DNA of 34,860 nucleotides from Candidatus Stahliibacteriota bacterium (GTDB lineage: Bacteria > Hydrothermota > Tepidihabitantia > B3-TA06). Where the stretch lies: contig DAOVCF010000003.1 in assembly GCA_030670165.1 (NCBI GenBank), forward strand, positions 1-34,860, written 5' to 3'. Below are positions 8,401-16,621 of this stretch, one piece after another. The position numbers and the translations under genes were made by a program. Numbering within the stretch: position 1 is the first letter of the stretch; every line of letters starts with the position of its first letter. The notes below the pieces were generated by a model. It ran no database searches, was not told where the DNA came from, and saw only the letters and a program-made list of their open reading frames with translations.

Positions 8401-9941
8401 AAATCTCGAACGAGTTACTGCGTTACCTTTCCCTTAAAGGGATTACCGATCCTCATGAGCAGCGTCGGTTTCTCTTTCCGCAGCTTACGGATCACTACGA
8501 TTCGTTTCGCATGAACGAGATGGATAAGGTGGTAGAGGAGCTCCGAAGGGCGGTGAAGGAGCATCATAAGATACTTGTTTGGGGCCATGCCGATCTTGAC
8601 GGGATTGCATCCGCTGCAATGCTCAAATTCGCGCTCGAAGATTTGGGGACCGAAGAGGTTGGGGTACGCATTCCTTCACGGGAAGTGGAGTGGTTCGGGC
8701 TGATTCCAGATGAGCTGCGTGAGTTCAAGGCGTCGGGGGTGGATCTGGTAGTTACTGTAGATGTAGGGATTACTAACGTTGCCGAAGCGGCACTCGCTCG
8801 CGAGCTGGGCCTTGGCCTGATCATCACCGATCATCACGAGTTGATGGGTAAAGCGCCGGATGCGGTAGTCATAAACCCGAAGCTTCGAGAGAGCGGGTAT
8901 CCGTGGCGTCAGCTTGCAGGTGCAGGCGTGGTGCTGAAGCTCGTGTGTGCGTTATATCAACGTATGGTAGGTATGTCTGTTGAGGAACTCGCGCGTCTGC
9001 GGCCTCATTACTGGACATTTGCCGCTTTGGGGACCATCTCCGATCGCTGCCCGCTTCTTGACGAAAACCGCCTGATCGTTCGAGCAGGTCTGGATCACCT
9101 TCGTTCCGGGGCGTGGCCTTCACTTGAGATTTGGCTTAAAGAGATGGGGTTTGAGGCGGAGAGATTGACCGTGTTCGATCTCTACAGCAGGGCTATATCG
9201 GTTTTCTACGCCGCCGAGCCTGAGGAGGCGGTGAGGATTTTGCTCTCCAAAGATCGCCGGTGGCTTGGCGTTCGGTACGCCGAGCTTAAGGAGAGTGCAA
9301 TTGAATGGCAGCGCGGCAAGCAATGGATGATCGAGGAGGCGGAGCGCTCGGCACGTCATATAGGCGGGATGGTTATATCGGTTTCCGAGGATATCGGTCA
9401 GGCCTACCTGGGTACTACAACCCACGCTTTGCGTGAACGCTATAATCGACCGGCGATTGTTCTCGTTCCAAAAGGAAAACTGTGGCACGCGGAGTGCCGA
9501 GGCATCGAGGAGGTTGATCTACTTGAGTATCTCTCGCAGTTCGAAAGCATCTTCGTGACCTTTGGCGGTCACCGTAAGGCCTGCGGCTTCACCCTTGAAC
9601 CTATGGGGTTGGAGGAGTTTTTGAGTGCCGTCGAAGCGAATCCCATAAAGCTACAACCATCACAGGATAAAGAGGAGGCCGTGTTTGAGCCGGATATTGA
9701 GACAGACCTTAAGGATTGGAGCCTTCTTGCTCCGTTCGGTGAAGGGAATTATCCCCCCAGGCTGTTGGCTCAGGGTGTGCGTATCGAAGAAGCCGGTGAA
9801 GGATACCGCGCCAATGGGATCCCCGTTTATCTCCCGTTTGCCCTGCGTCCTCTTCCCCAGCCTGAAGGGAAATTCGATATGGAATATACCGTTAAGGCCG
9901 ATGGAACGATTAGGGTGTTAAGTCTTGAGCCGGCGGGCTAA
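8397..9941 (+). CDS. recJ: RecJ-like single-stranded-DNA exonuclease (DHH/DHHA1)
   Basis: A 514-residue DHH phosphoesterase, predicted to degrade single-stranded DNA 5' to 3' during repair and recombination. Seen: motif I GHADLDGIASA (His64, Asp66, Asp68), motif II VDVGIT (Asp122), motif III TDHHE (Asp145-His146-His147), ALGTISDRCPL, and the DHHA1 signature FGGHRKACGF near the middle of the C-terminal half. It is somewhat shorter than E. coli RecJ (577), mainly at the C-terminus. It starts with an ATGA overlap on tsaD. A related DHH enzyme acting on short oligonucleotides cannot be ruled out, but the length and domain order favour RecJ. Confidence 0.88.
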   Translation: MKISNELLRYLSLKGITDPHEQRRFLFPQLTDHYDSFRMNEMDKVVEELRRAVKEHHKILVWGHADLDGIASAAMLKFALEDLGTEEVGVRIPSREVEWFGLIPDELREFKASGVDLVVTVDVGITNVAEAALARELGLGLIITDHHELMGKAPDAVVINPKLRESGYPWRQLAGAGVVLKLVCALYQRMVGMSVEELARLRPHYWTFAALGTISDRCPLLDENRLIVRAGLDHLRSGAWPSLEIWLKEMGFEAERLTVFDLYSRAISVFYAAEPEEAVRILLSKDRRWLGVRYAELKESAIEWQRGKQWMIEEAERSARHIGGMVISVSEDIGQAYLGTTTHALRERYNRPAIVLVPKGKLWHAECRGIEEVDLLEYLSQFESIFVTFGGHRKACGFTLEPMGLEEFLSAVEANPIKLQPSQDKEEAVFEPDIETDLKDWSLLAPFGEGNYPPRLLAQGVRIEEAGEGYRANGIPVYLPFALRPLPQPEGKFDMEYTVKADGTIRVLSLEPAG

Positions 9942-10053
9942 CTCCCCCTTTATCTTAATCTCCATCGTGATTTATTCAACCCCGCATATTATCACAAGAA
10001 CGGCCCGTATCACACCGCAATGCTCTTTACCCTTGTCTGCGTTACTTTGAGAA
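9942..10053. other. Convergent intergenic space, no clear terminator
   Basis: The 112 bp between the converging recJ-like and efp genes contain no stem followed by a T-tract on either strand and no small gene that I can support. Confidence 0.5.
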
Positions 10054-10611
10054 CTAAGTCCTTTCCAGATACTCACCGGTTTCGGTGTTGACCTTTATCT
10101 TGTCGCCTGGCTCGATAAACGACGGCACGTTTACCTTAAGACCCGTTGTGGTTGTAGCCGGTTTTAGTTGTGCCTGGGCTGTGGCATGTTTCAGAGCGGG
10201 CTCGGTTTCCGCAACCTCCAGCACAACCGCTTTGGGAGGCCTCACGCTTATAGCTTTGCCTTCAAAGAAGGCAACCGAGATTACAAAACCTTCAGTAAGG
10301 TAGTAGCGGTTATCGCCGATCAACCTCATCTCGATGGCAACCTGCTCGTAGTTCTCGGTGTTCATGAAGTGAAACAGTTCGCCGTCTTCGTAAAGATACT
10401 GCATCTCGCGCTCTTCAAGGGTAGCGAGTTCAACCCTGTCGCTTGAGGCGAATCTTTTTTCAGTTGAAAGACCTGTAAGCACGTTGCGCAGTTTAAGTTG
10501 AATCTTGCCCGGTTTACGTCCCTGAGTCACGTGGCGGCTCTCGATCACCACGTATGGTTCACCATCCACAACGACGCAGTTGCCGGTTTTTACCTGAGTT
10601 GCCGGGATCAA
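10054..10611 (-). CDS. efp: Translation elongation factor P, Arg32 type
   Basis: A 185-residue EF-P, which relieves ribosome stalling at proline runs. All three beta domains are present, ending with the typical SFIEPGDKIKVNTETGEYLERT. The domain I tip loop reads QGRKPGKIQLKLRN. It aligns without gaps to the Pseudomonas-type loop GRNAAVVKMKLKN, so Arg32 occupies the modified position instead of the Lys of the E. coli KPGKG loop. The start is a TTG overlapping the TGA of the upstream pgm gene (TTGA), supported by AAGGAGG six bases before it. No modification enzyme (EarP, EpmA/B, YmfI) is in the window. Last gene of the mazG-membrane-pgm-efp run. Confidence 0.95.
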   Translation of the reverse strand: MIPATQVKTGNCVVVDGEPYVVIESRHVTQGRKPGKIQLKLRNVLTGLSTEKRFASSDRVELATLEEREMQYLYEDGELFHFMNTENYEQVAIEMRLIGDNRYYLTEGFVISVAFFEGKAISVRPPKAVVLEVAETEPALKHATAQAQLKPATTTTGLKVNVPSFIEPGDKIKVNTETGEYLERT

Positions 10612-11984
10612 AGAACCTCCTTGGGCTCTACGTTTTGTTCTTTAAGCTTTGCAAAGAAAAGGTCACGGATACGCTGCAACGCATCGGTGGTTTTGGCCTC
10701 AAAGCGCAATACAAGCACCGGCTGGGTATTGGAGGCTCGAACAAGTCCCCAGCCGTCGGGGAACACTACTCGCGCCCCGTCTATGGTGATGGTCTCATAG
10801 TCCTTGGTAAACTCCTCCTGCAGAGCCTTGACGACCTCGAACTTGCGTTCGTCAGGGCAGGGAACGTGGATCTGGGGGGTGTTGATGTAGGAGGGGACCT
10901 CGGCTGCAAGCTCCGATAGGGGTCTCTTTTGATTCTCAAGAAGCCCAAAAAGTCTCAAGGCCGCATACAGGGCATCGTCGTAACCAAAATACTCGTCGGC
11001 AAAGAAGATGTGTCCGGACATCTCACCTGCGAAGGGAGCTTGTTCTTCGCGGAGCTTTGCCTTGAGGAGCGAGTGGCCCGTTTTGTACATTATAGGATTG
11101 CCGCCTCGCTCCCGGATATACTCCACTATGCCCTGGGAACACTTCACGTCGAATATAATTTTGGCTCCTGGATGTTGCTCCAGCACCTCCGAGGCCAGGA
11201 TAGCCAGAAGCTTATCACCGAAGATCAGCCGCCCCTTCTCGTCCATCGCACCGATCCGGTCGCCGTCACCGTCGAAACCCAGACCCAGATCGGCTCCGTG
11301 CTCCTGCACTAGCCTGCCAAGCTCTTCCATATACTTTGGAACAGTGGGATCGGCAAGATGAACAGGGAAGCGTCCGTCAGGCTCAAGATTTATGTAGGAG
11401 ACGTCAAGAGCAGGGAAGCCGGCAAAAAGCCGCTCAAGCAGCATCCCGGTAGTTCCGTTACCAGAATCTATGATTACCTTTCTCGGTTCCGTAAACTCAA
11501 ACGAGCGGTGCATGTAATTAAGATACGCATGGGTAGGATCGAGTTGCTCTATTCTTCCCGTTCCTTTGCTGAATCTTTCTTCCTCTATTCGTTTTTTAAG
11601 TTCCTGGATGGCATCACCGTACAGGCTTTGTTTCGCTTCGCAGATCTTGAACCCGTTCTGATCAGCGGGGTTGTGGCTTCCGGTAATCATCACCCCGGTA
11701 TCCAGATCGAAATGGTGCAGGGTGAAGTAAAGCAAAGGGGTGGGTATAACGCCCAGATCCACCACGTTAACGCCTGCAGCTTTGATTCCTTCTGAGAGAT
11801 TATCAAACAACCTTGGCGAGCTTAACCGGATGTCACGTCCGACCGCGACCCACACAACCCCGCGCTCGGCTGCTCGTGATGCAAGTGCCCGACCAATTGA
11901 GGCTACCGCCTCGTGGGTGAAATCCCGATCGGCTACACCGCGGATGTCATAGGCACGGAAGATTAAAGGATTTACATCCCCCAT
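10608..11984 (-). CDS. Phosphomannomutase / phosphoglucomutase
   Basis: A 458-residue alpha-D-phosphohexomutase interconverting hexose 6- and 1-phosphates, feeding nucleotide-sugar synthesis. Seen: FRAYDIRGV at the start, the phosphoserine loop TGSHNPADQNG (Ser103), the Mg-binding DGDGDR (238-243), a sugar-binding loop GEMSGHIFF and a C-terminal phosphate-binding SNTQPVLVLRFEA. This combination fits the bifunctional PMM/PGM (AlgC/ManB) group better than GlmM. AAGGAGATGTAG precedes ATG. It lies 58 bp after the membrane operon with no visible terminator, so it is likely cotranscribed. It overlaps efp by 4 bp. Confidence 0.9.
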   Translation of the reverse strand: MGDVNPLIFRAYDIRGVADRDFTHEAVASIGRALASRAAERGVVWVAVGRDIRLSSPRLFDNLSEGIKAAGVNVVDLGVIPTPLLYFTLHHFDLDTGVMITGSHNPADQNGFKICEAKQSLYGDAIQELKKRIEEERFSKGTGRIEQLDPTHAYLNYMHRSFEFTEPRKVIIDSGNGTTGMLLERLFAGFPALDVSYINLEPDGRFPVHLADPTVPKYMEELGRLVQEHGADLGLGFDGDGDRIGAMDEKGRLIFGDKLLAILASEVLEQHPGAKIIFDVKCSQGIVEYIRERGGNPIMYKTGHSLLKAKLREEQAPFAGEMSGHIFFADEYFGYDDALYAALRLFGLLENQKRPLSELAAEVPSYINTPQIHVPCPDERKFEVVKALQEEFTKDYETITIDGARVVFPDGWGLVRASNTQPVLVLRFEAKTTDALQRIRDLFFAKLKEQNVEPKEVL

Positions 11985-12042
11985 CTACATCTCCTTGTTA
12001 CATTGCGGGTTACGCTTATGTTGATCTATCCCGGCTATTTCC

Positions 12043-12753
12043 TTATTGAGCAATTATACCCAGCCACTCCCTTAGAAGGAACTGAACGCGACCTATCAGG
12101 AGCGAAACACGCGACATGACCGTAAGCCCGAAGGTGGCGCCGAATCCCAGCATGATGAATACGATGCCTACCTTGGAAACAGGGCTCAACACACTTTTTT
12201 CTTTGCGTGAGAAGAAGAAGTAGGCGAGGGTGGTGAGTATTCCTATAAGCAGTATAATCGCCCAGATGCCTGGCCAGGGGTTTCCGGGTTGGAACATCTT
12301 AGGCAAAACCAGGGATGCCTTGGTCTGCTCGAATATGGTGGCCTGGAAGATGAGCGGGATTGCGATACCCGATCCTATACCCAGAGCGATTGAGATGGGG
12401 ATTCGCACCAGCCAGGAGACTTTGGGTATGAGTCGTGTGAAGTAAAGGAGTCCTATAGCGATGGGTATTATGAGGATGAGACGCCCTTGCACGAACAAGG
12501 GGCGCAGCGCGATCTGCCATAAGCCCAGCCACCAGGTCAGGGCCAGGCCGTAACCTAATGCAAGGCCCACGAAGAGGTGTTCGGCTACCCTGTAGATCGG
12601 ATTGTCACGGTAGAGTATGCTGAAGATGGCAAGCGTAAGTAAGGCGGCGATCCAAACCCATACGCTCTTTGAGACCGGAAGGAAGACGATGGCTAGAACG
12701 ATCAATACCACTGCGACTGCCAGGAAAATTACTGTAGGGATCCACTTCTTCAT
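12043..12753 (-). CDS. Polytopic membrane protein, fourth gene of unknown membrane operon
   Basis: I cannot assign a function. The 236-residue protein has about seven hydrophobic segments, starting with VIFLAVAVVLIVLAIVFLP. Notable conserved-looking pieces are YRDNPIYRVAEHLFVGLALGYG between helices 2 and 3, a glycine-rich helix (ISIALGIGSGIAIPL), and a C-terminal GFGATFGLTVMSRVSLLIGR followed by an amphipathic end. No catalytic or nucleotide-binding motif is visible. GGGAGGAAAAA precedes ATG, which overlaps the stop of the 515-residue gene (ATGA). Tight coupling suggests it is a subunit of the same complex as its three upstream partners. Confidence 0.8.
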   Translation of the reverse strand: MKKWIPTVIFLAVAVVLIVLAIVFLPVSKSVWVWIAALLTLAIFSILYRDNPIYRVAEHLFVGLALGYGLALTWWLGLWQIALRPLFVQGRLILIIPIAIGLLYFTRLIPKVSWLVRIPISIALGIGSGIAIPLIFQATIFEQTKASLVLPKMFQPGNPWPGIWAIILLIGILTTLAYFFFSRKEKSVLSPVSKVGIVFIMLGFGATFGLTVMSRVSLLIGRVQFLLREWLGIIAQ

Positions 12754-14297
12754 TTTTTCCTCCCGGTTGTAAAGTAGCTTATGTTGCCGAGGATCACAAA
12801 CAGGATGATTATGAGAAGGGAGGCCGAGAGAGCGGGTAGTGCCTGTGTGCCTCGCAGGAAGATGCTGCGCTGTACTTCTTTCTTAAGCTCCGTTGGTTGC
12901 TCCTCTTCCAGAATCTCGGTTAATTCGGTTCTCAGGATTTCCTCAGCCATAGTCTGGGTGGTTTCAGTACCGGGAAAGTTGATGCTTATCTTGTCTTTCA
13001 AGGCTTCCTTGAGTTCTTGTCTTAATCGGGCTTTTGCTGGCAACTCGGCGGTTAGAATCTCCGGGGGCGGTGGTTGGAAAAGCCCGGTCAAGATATCCCT
13101 TAGTTCAGTATTGATAAGGGCATCCACTTTGGCTTTGATAACCTCTGGTTTCTTCTGCTCTGGCTCGATTTCTAGTCTATCTCCAAGGATTACCCCTAGA
13201 AGTTGCTTTAATTCGATCTTTAGAATGGTGTCCAGCATGACATTAGACACATCGTAGAGGTTGGCGATCGCCAGCATCTTATCTCTGTTCAGTGAAAGCT
13301 CCTGGCCTTCCAAGGTTACGGTGGTGTTTTTGTGTTTTTGTTTTATCACCAGGTTGCGGTAGTAGACGGTGGTGTCAGAAAACTCAATTAAGGAAAGTGG
13401 CTTTTCAAATCTGCTTTTCGATTCTAGGGCTTTTTCTATGCCGGGCAAGTCAAGATCGAACCGCCGGGCCAGACTTACTATGTCGTTTGAATCAGCGTCA
13501 TAGCTCTGCTTTTCTATGGTTACATTGTAGGAGTCCTTTCCAAGGTATTTGACCACCACGTTGGGGTAGTAACGATCCTTTGCCAGGCGTTCGTATTCGG
13601 CGCCCGCCTTCATCCCGGCAAGCATCCCTACGAACTGTTTGGAACCAAGGAAGGGATAGATATCCGCTACTGATACCGCGGTTACGCCTGTAGCCACCGG
13701 AACATCGTAGGGTGTATGGGCGTAGTAGACCCAGTAGCCGTAAAGGCTTGATCCGGTGAAGTCCATTGCAAGGCCTAGGTTGTCGTAGTTCCTTATTCCC
13801 TCCATGACGGGCAGTTCAGACAAAGGGGTGTCGAAGTAATCGGTTGGGAAGACCTGGTCGATAAAGTTGCCCATACCGAGAACTACTGCAACCGGGCTGG
13901 GTTTCCAGCCGAGAAGAACGTAATCTATGCCGTATTCCTTGTTGTGTTCTTCAGCCAGTCTTGTTAGAACCTCAAGGCCGATATCGGTTCCCTGGATAGG
14001 AAGGGCCATAACCAGTAGCGGGATATTCCGAGCGAAGGCGTGACGGATAATCGCTTCGAGTTGAGGTTTAAGCTCGGGTTCGGTCTGGGGATCGAAATCA
14101 ACTGACAGCAAAATGGCCTTTCGTTGACCGTTGGGGTCTATGCTCTCGATGTGATCGAATACGCTTTTTGTCCGTGGCATGGCGCGAACCTTGGACGGGA
14201 GTTTCACCGTGAGTATAAGGGGTACGATCACTGTAACAGCCAGAACCATGTAGATGATGCGGCGATCTATCTTACCTAGTTTTTCCCAGAAGTTCAT
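12750..14297 (-). CDS. Bitopic membrane protein with large extracytoplasmic domain, third gene of unknown operon
   Basis: A 515-residue protein with one transmembrane helix near each end (about 14-32 and 487-508). Basic residues before helix 1 (KLGKIDRR) and after helix 2 (TGRKK) place both termini inside and the 450-residue middle outside. Residues 60-230 look like an alpha/beta domain (KAILLSVDFDP, NIPLLVMALP, YVLLGWKPSPVAVVLGMG) followed by VATGVTAVSVADIYPF and MLAGMKAGAEYERL. The C-terminal third is charged and helical, with repeated 'ELRxxLxxxL' and 'TELxEIL' patterns. No known enzyme motif is visible. ATGA overlap with the 220-residue gene upstream and with the 236-residue gene downstream, and GGAGGTACGAA before ATG. 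Confidence 0.82.
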   Translation of the reverse strand: MNFWEKLGKIDRRIIYMVLAVTVIVPLILTVKLPSKVRAMPRTKSVFDHIESIDPNGQRKAILLSVDFDPQTEPELKPQLEAIIRHAFARNIPLLVMALPIQGTDIGLEVLTRLAEEHNKEYGIDYVLLGWKPSPVAVVLGMGNFIDQVFPTDYFDTPLSELPVMEGIRNYDNLGLAMDFTGSSLYGYWVYYAHTPYDVPVATGVTAVSVADIYPFLGSKQFVGMLAGMKAGAEYERLAKDRYYPNVVVKYLGKDSYNVTIEKQSYDADSNDIVSLARRFDLDLPGIEKALESKSRFEKPLSLIEFSDTTVYYRNLVIKQKHKNTTVTLEGQELSLNRDKMLAIANLYDVSNVMLDTILKIELKQLLGVILGDRLEIEPEQKKPEVIKAKVDALINTELRDILTGLFQPPPPEILTAELPAKARLRQELKEALKDKISINFPGTETTQTMAEEILRTELTEILEEEQPTELKKEVQRSIFLRGTQALPALSASLLIIILFVILGNISYFTTGRKK

Positions 14298-14956
14298 TTC
14301 GTACCTCCGATGTAGCCGCGTTCAATGCCGAGTATGATCTTCAGTGAGGTTGCGATTCCGCCGAGGCTTGCCCCAAGGAGTATTCCGCGCTTGGCAGCCA
14401 TGTTGGGTACTGAAAGCAGCCATTCGCCGAGGTCTCCGAGAGGTAGCACGTTATAGAAGATGATGGAGAGCATGATGATGAAGGCCGCGATTAGAAGAAG
14501 AATGGAAACCAGCGACTTTGCACGGAACGAACGGTAGGCCGCAGATGCGATGTAGAAGGCAAGCACCGAGAACATCGTGGCTCCTAGAGGAACCATCATG
14601 TAGTTGTAGAAGTTGGCGAAAAGGTAGGTGAAGACCGGGATCTGCTGTCCATGAACGGTTACTGGAAGCCAACTCATGTTTGGAGCGCGTCCGATGATAC
14701 CGATTACGGCCATGATAACTAGTGCACCAAGGGCTATTGGGCTGTAGGCCCATCCTTCCTTCTTGTGCCTGATCTTGGTCGCGTGGTGGGTGACGAAGCT
14801 TGCAAGACCGATGATGAAGGCGAAGGAACCTATAACCCTGAGCCATTCCAGGGCGGTGTTCTTGAAATACTGGGAGAACTGGTGAGGTATGAAGAACTGG
14901 ATCATCAATACGATACCAAGCACCAGGGTTATAGTTAAGGGTATTCTGCGTTTCAT
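14294..14956 (-). CDS. Polytopic membrane protein, second gene of unknown membrane operon
   Basis: A 220-residue protein with about six transmembrane helices, beginning MKRRIPLTITLVLGIVLMIQ. Loops include a basic HHATKIRHKKEGW after helix 2, an extracytoplasmic GRAPNMSWLPVTVHG and a final GILLGASLGGIATSLKIILG helix. No family recognised and no catalytic motif visible. It lies 9 bp after the FN3 protein and overlaps the 515-residue gene by 4 bp (ATGA). A subunit of the same predicted membrane complex. Confidence 0.8.
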   Translation of the reverse strand: MKRRIPLTITLVLGIVLMIQFFIPHQFSQYFKNTALEWLRVIGSFAFIIGLASFVTHHATKIRHKKEGWAYSPIALGALVIMAVIGIIGRAPNMSWLPVTVHGQQIPVFTYLFANFYNYMMVPLGATMFSVLAFYIASAAYRSFRAKSLVSILLLIAAFIIMLSIIFYNVLPLGDLGEWLLSVPNMAAKRGILLGASLGGIATSLKIILGIERGYIGGTK

Positions 14957-14965
14957 GCCGCCCCC

Positions 14966-16111
14966 TTAGACCGAGGTGACGATTTTGGTTGCGAATTCAA
15001 GACCGAATAGAGCAAGAATAGTCAGTACAACAAGGAGTATGCCGATGGTGGCTTTACCCCAGTCCTGGGCCTTGATGGTTCCCACAAGATTGGGTTCCCG
15101 TGAAAGATATGCCGAGGCCGCGTAGAGCTCCTCCCCGATGATGGTGTAGTCGCAGGCGGTGATAAAGAAGGGCAGCTGTGCCGAGGCGTCGGTGCCCGCG
15201 ATCTGGATCGCACCCGAGATGTTACCGGTCTCGGCAAGAAGCAATGATTCCGCGTAGAACATTCCCAGGAAGAAGTTGGTGGCTGGTTTTTCACGAAGCA
15301 TTATCCCGTTGACTGCGGCAACGTAGGCAAACTGACTGGTGGTTACGAAGAATACACTGTCCGGGTTGAATGCGTCAGGACGACCTGCATCAGAGTAAGC
15401 TTCTTTAACGATTTCCCGGGCAACGGTGTACACGATAGGATCTTTATTTGGAACAATGATGGGGGTGTCGTACTGGGCCGCCTTCTTGGCTATCCCTTGC
15501 AGGATGTTAAGCGCCGCGATTGTTGCGATATCACCGATGCCCGAGAGTCCGGGCACGAACAGAATGGGGCGCCCCATCTCTGTGGCGCGGCCTACCGCCT
15601 CGTCAATAGCTTCCAACCCGGCGATCTTTCTGAGAAACAGATTCTTGCCTCGCTTCGCCTGAGAGATGAAGAACGTAACCAGAGAGAAGAAGAAGATCAT
15701 CGCAACCAGAACGTTGATCCTGCCTATATGGAACCACTGTCCAGCGGCCTGGGTTGCAGCCGAGGGCTCTGATACAATCGTTTCTTCCCCGCGAACCGCA
15801 GCCACCTTGTAGGTATAGTCCGTGAAGTTTGCGATCCCTCCGTCATCCACGATACTATCCGTACCTGGTGCGATAACCGCCACTGCTTGGAACTCTCCTC
15901 CTTCTTTAGAACGCAGGATGATGTAATCATCCAGGAGCTTGTCGTCCGGTGAAAGCTTCCAGCGTACTACCAGCTGATGACCTTCGTCGTTGGGAAAGTC
16001 TGAGACTTGGACTTCTGTCGCCGGTCTGATTGGCGGCAGCAGCTCTGCCAGCGAGTCCACTGGCGGTTCCGCCTGGGAGAGGAGAAGCGGAATTAGCATA
16101 AGTAAGGTCAA
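14966..16111 (-). CDS. FN3-domain membrane protein (DUF6754-like), first gene of unknown membrane operon
   Basis: A 381-residue protein. A short signal/anchor (LLMLIPLLLSQA) is followed by a fibronectin type III-like domain (about 27-125), a transmembrane helix (about 133-152), a cytosolic-looking 200-residue alpha/beta domain (GRPILFVPGLSGIGDIATIA, YDTPIIVPNKDPIVYTVAREIV, SVFFVTTSQFAYVAAVNG, GAIQIAGTDASAQLPFF), and a final helix (about 355-375). The basic KRGKNLFLRK after the first helix places the second domain inside. It resembles what I remember as DUF6754 proteins; no activity is known to me. The TTG start is supported by AGGAGG five bases upstream, inside the stop of mazG; Met5 is the alternative start. 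Confidence 0.83.
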   Translation of the reverse strand: MTLLMLIPLLLSQAEPPVDSLAELLPPIRPATEVQVSDFPNDEGHQLVVRWKLSPDDKLLDDYIILRSKEGGEFQAVAVIAPGTDSIVDDGGIANFTDYTYKVAAVRGEETIVSEPSAATQAAGQWFHIGRINVLVAMIFFFSLVTFFISQAKRGKNLFLRKIAGLEAIDEAVGRATEMGRPILFVPGLSGIGDIATIAALNILQGIAKKAAQYDTPIIVPNKDPIVYTVAREIVKEAYSDAGRPDAFNPDSVFFVTTSQFAYVAAVNGIMLREKPATNFFLGMFYAESLLLAETGNISGAIQIAGTDASAQLPFFITACDYTIIGEELYAASAYLSREPNLVGTIKAQDWGKATIGILLVVLTILALFGLEFATKIVTSV

Positions 16112-16120
16112 ATGCCCCTC

Positions 16121-16429
16121 CTATTTAAAGGCTTCTTTACATTTGCACGGCTTTGACCCGCACCGCGGGCAGCCCTTTCCGTATTTTGCTCTGGCTTTTT
16201 CCTCAAGGTCTATTCCAGCAAGATTGGCCAAAGTGCACAGCCACGCGAGAACATCGGCAAACTCCTCCCCTTGAGCCTTTTTGTCTGCGTACCTTATTGC
16301 CCGTGCCAATTCACCGACTTCCTCACTGAACCACACAAACGTTCGTGCCAGCCCACGGCCAGAATCCTTGTGGAAGAACTCTTCCTTAATCAAATCTTGA
16401 AACTCACGTACTCCAAGCTTATCTTCCAT
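16121..16429 (-). CDS. MazG-like nucleotide pyrophosphohydrolase
   Basis: A 102-residue all-alpha NTP pyrophosphohydrolase, predicted to hydrolyse (d)NTPs or modified nucleotides to monophosphate and pyrophosphate. The metal-binding motifs EEVGE (Glu36, Glu37, Glu40) and EFAD (Glu56, Asp59) are present. The C-terminus carries a knuckle-like CPRCGSKPCKC (Cys87, 90, 95, 97), likely binding zinc, as in other short MazG-like proteins. It is the first gene of the run towards the membrane operon, with 9 bp to the next start. Its promoter (16438-16465) lies 8 nt from ATG, so the mRNA should be leaderless. Exact substrate unknown. Confidence 0.87.
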   Translation of the reverse strand: MEDKLGVREFQDLIKEEFFHKDSGRGLARTFVWFSEEVGELARAIRYADKKAQGEEFADVLAWLCTLANLAGIDLEEKARAKYGKGCPRCGSKPCKCKEAFK

Positions 16430-16437
16430 TGGCGCTT

Positions 16438-16465
16438 ATGATACGGTTCAGCGGCGCGTTGTCAA
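16438..16465 (-). promoter_or_regulatory. Leaderless promoter of the mazG / membrane operon
   Basis: On the minus strand TTGACA (16465-16460), 16 bp, TATCAT (16443-16438), then 8 nt and the ATG at 16429. The layout (TTGACA-16-TATCAT-8-ATG) is identical to that of glmS. Confidence 0.78.
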
Positions 16466-16574
16466 TACCTACGATCCTTCATGGCTGTTAGACGAATTTT
16501 AGCTGAACCGGGTTTGCACCTGTAATGTCAGTTTAACTTGAGAGAAAGTGTATCTCGATGGCTCACAACACCCT

Positions 16575-16591
16575 GGGCAGCGCAGCTGTCC
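16575..16591. other. Hairpin downstream of the second repeat-protein gene
   Basis: GGGCAGC and GCTGTCC pair over 7 bp (one G-U) with a 3-nt loop, 31 bp past the stop of the minus-strand gene 16622-18043. No T-tract follows, so a terminator role is doubtful. The rest of 16466-16621 has no gene. Confidence 0.3.
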
Positions 16592-16621
16592 GATGGGTAA
16601 AATCAATACAGGCAGAGCGTT

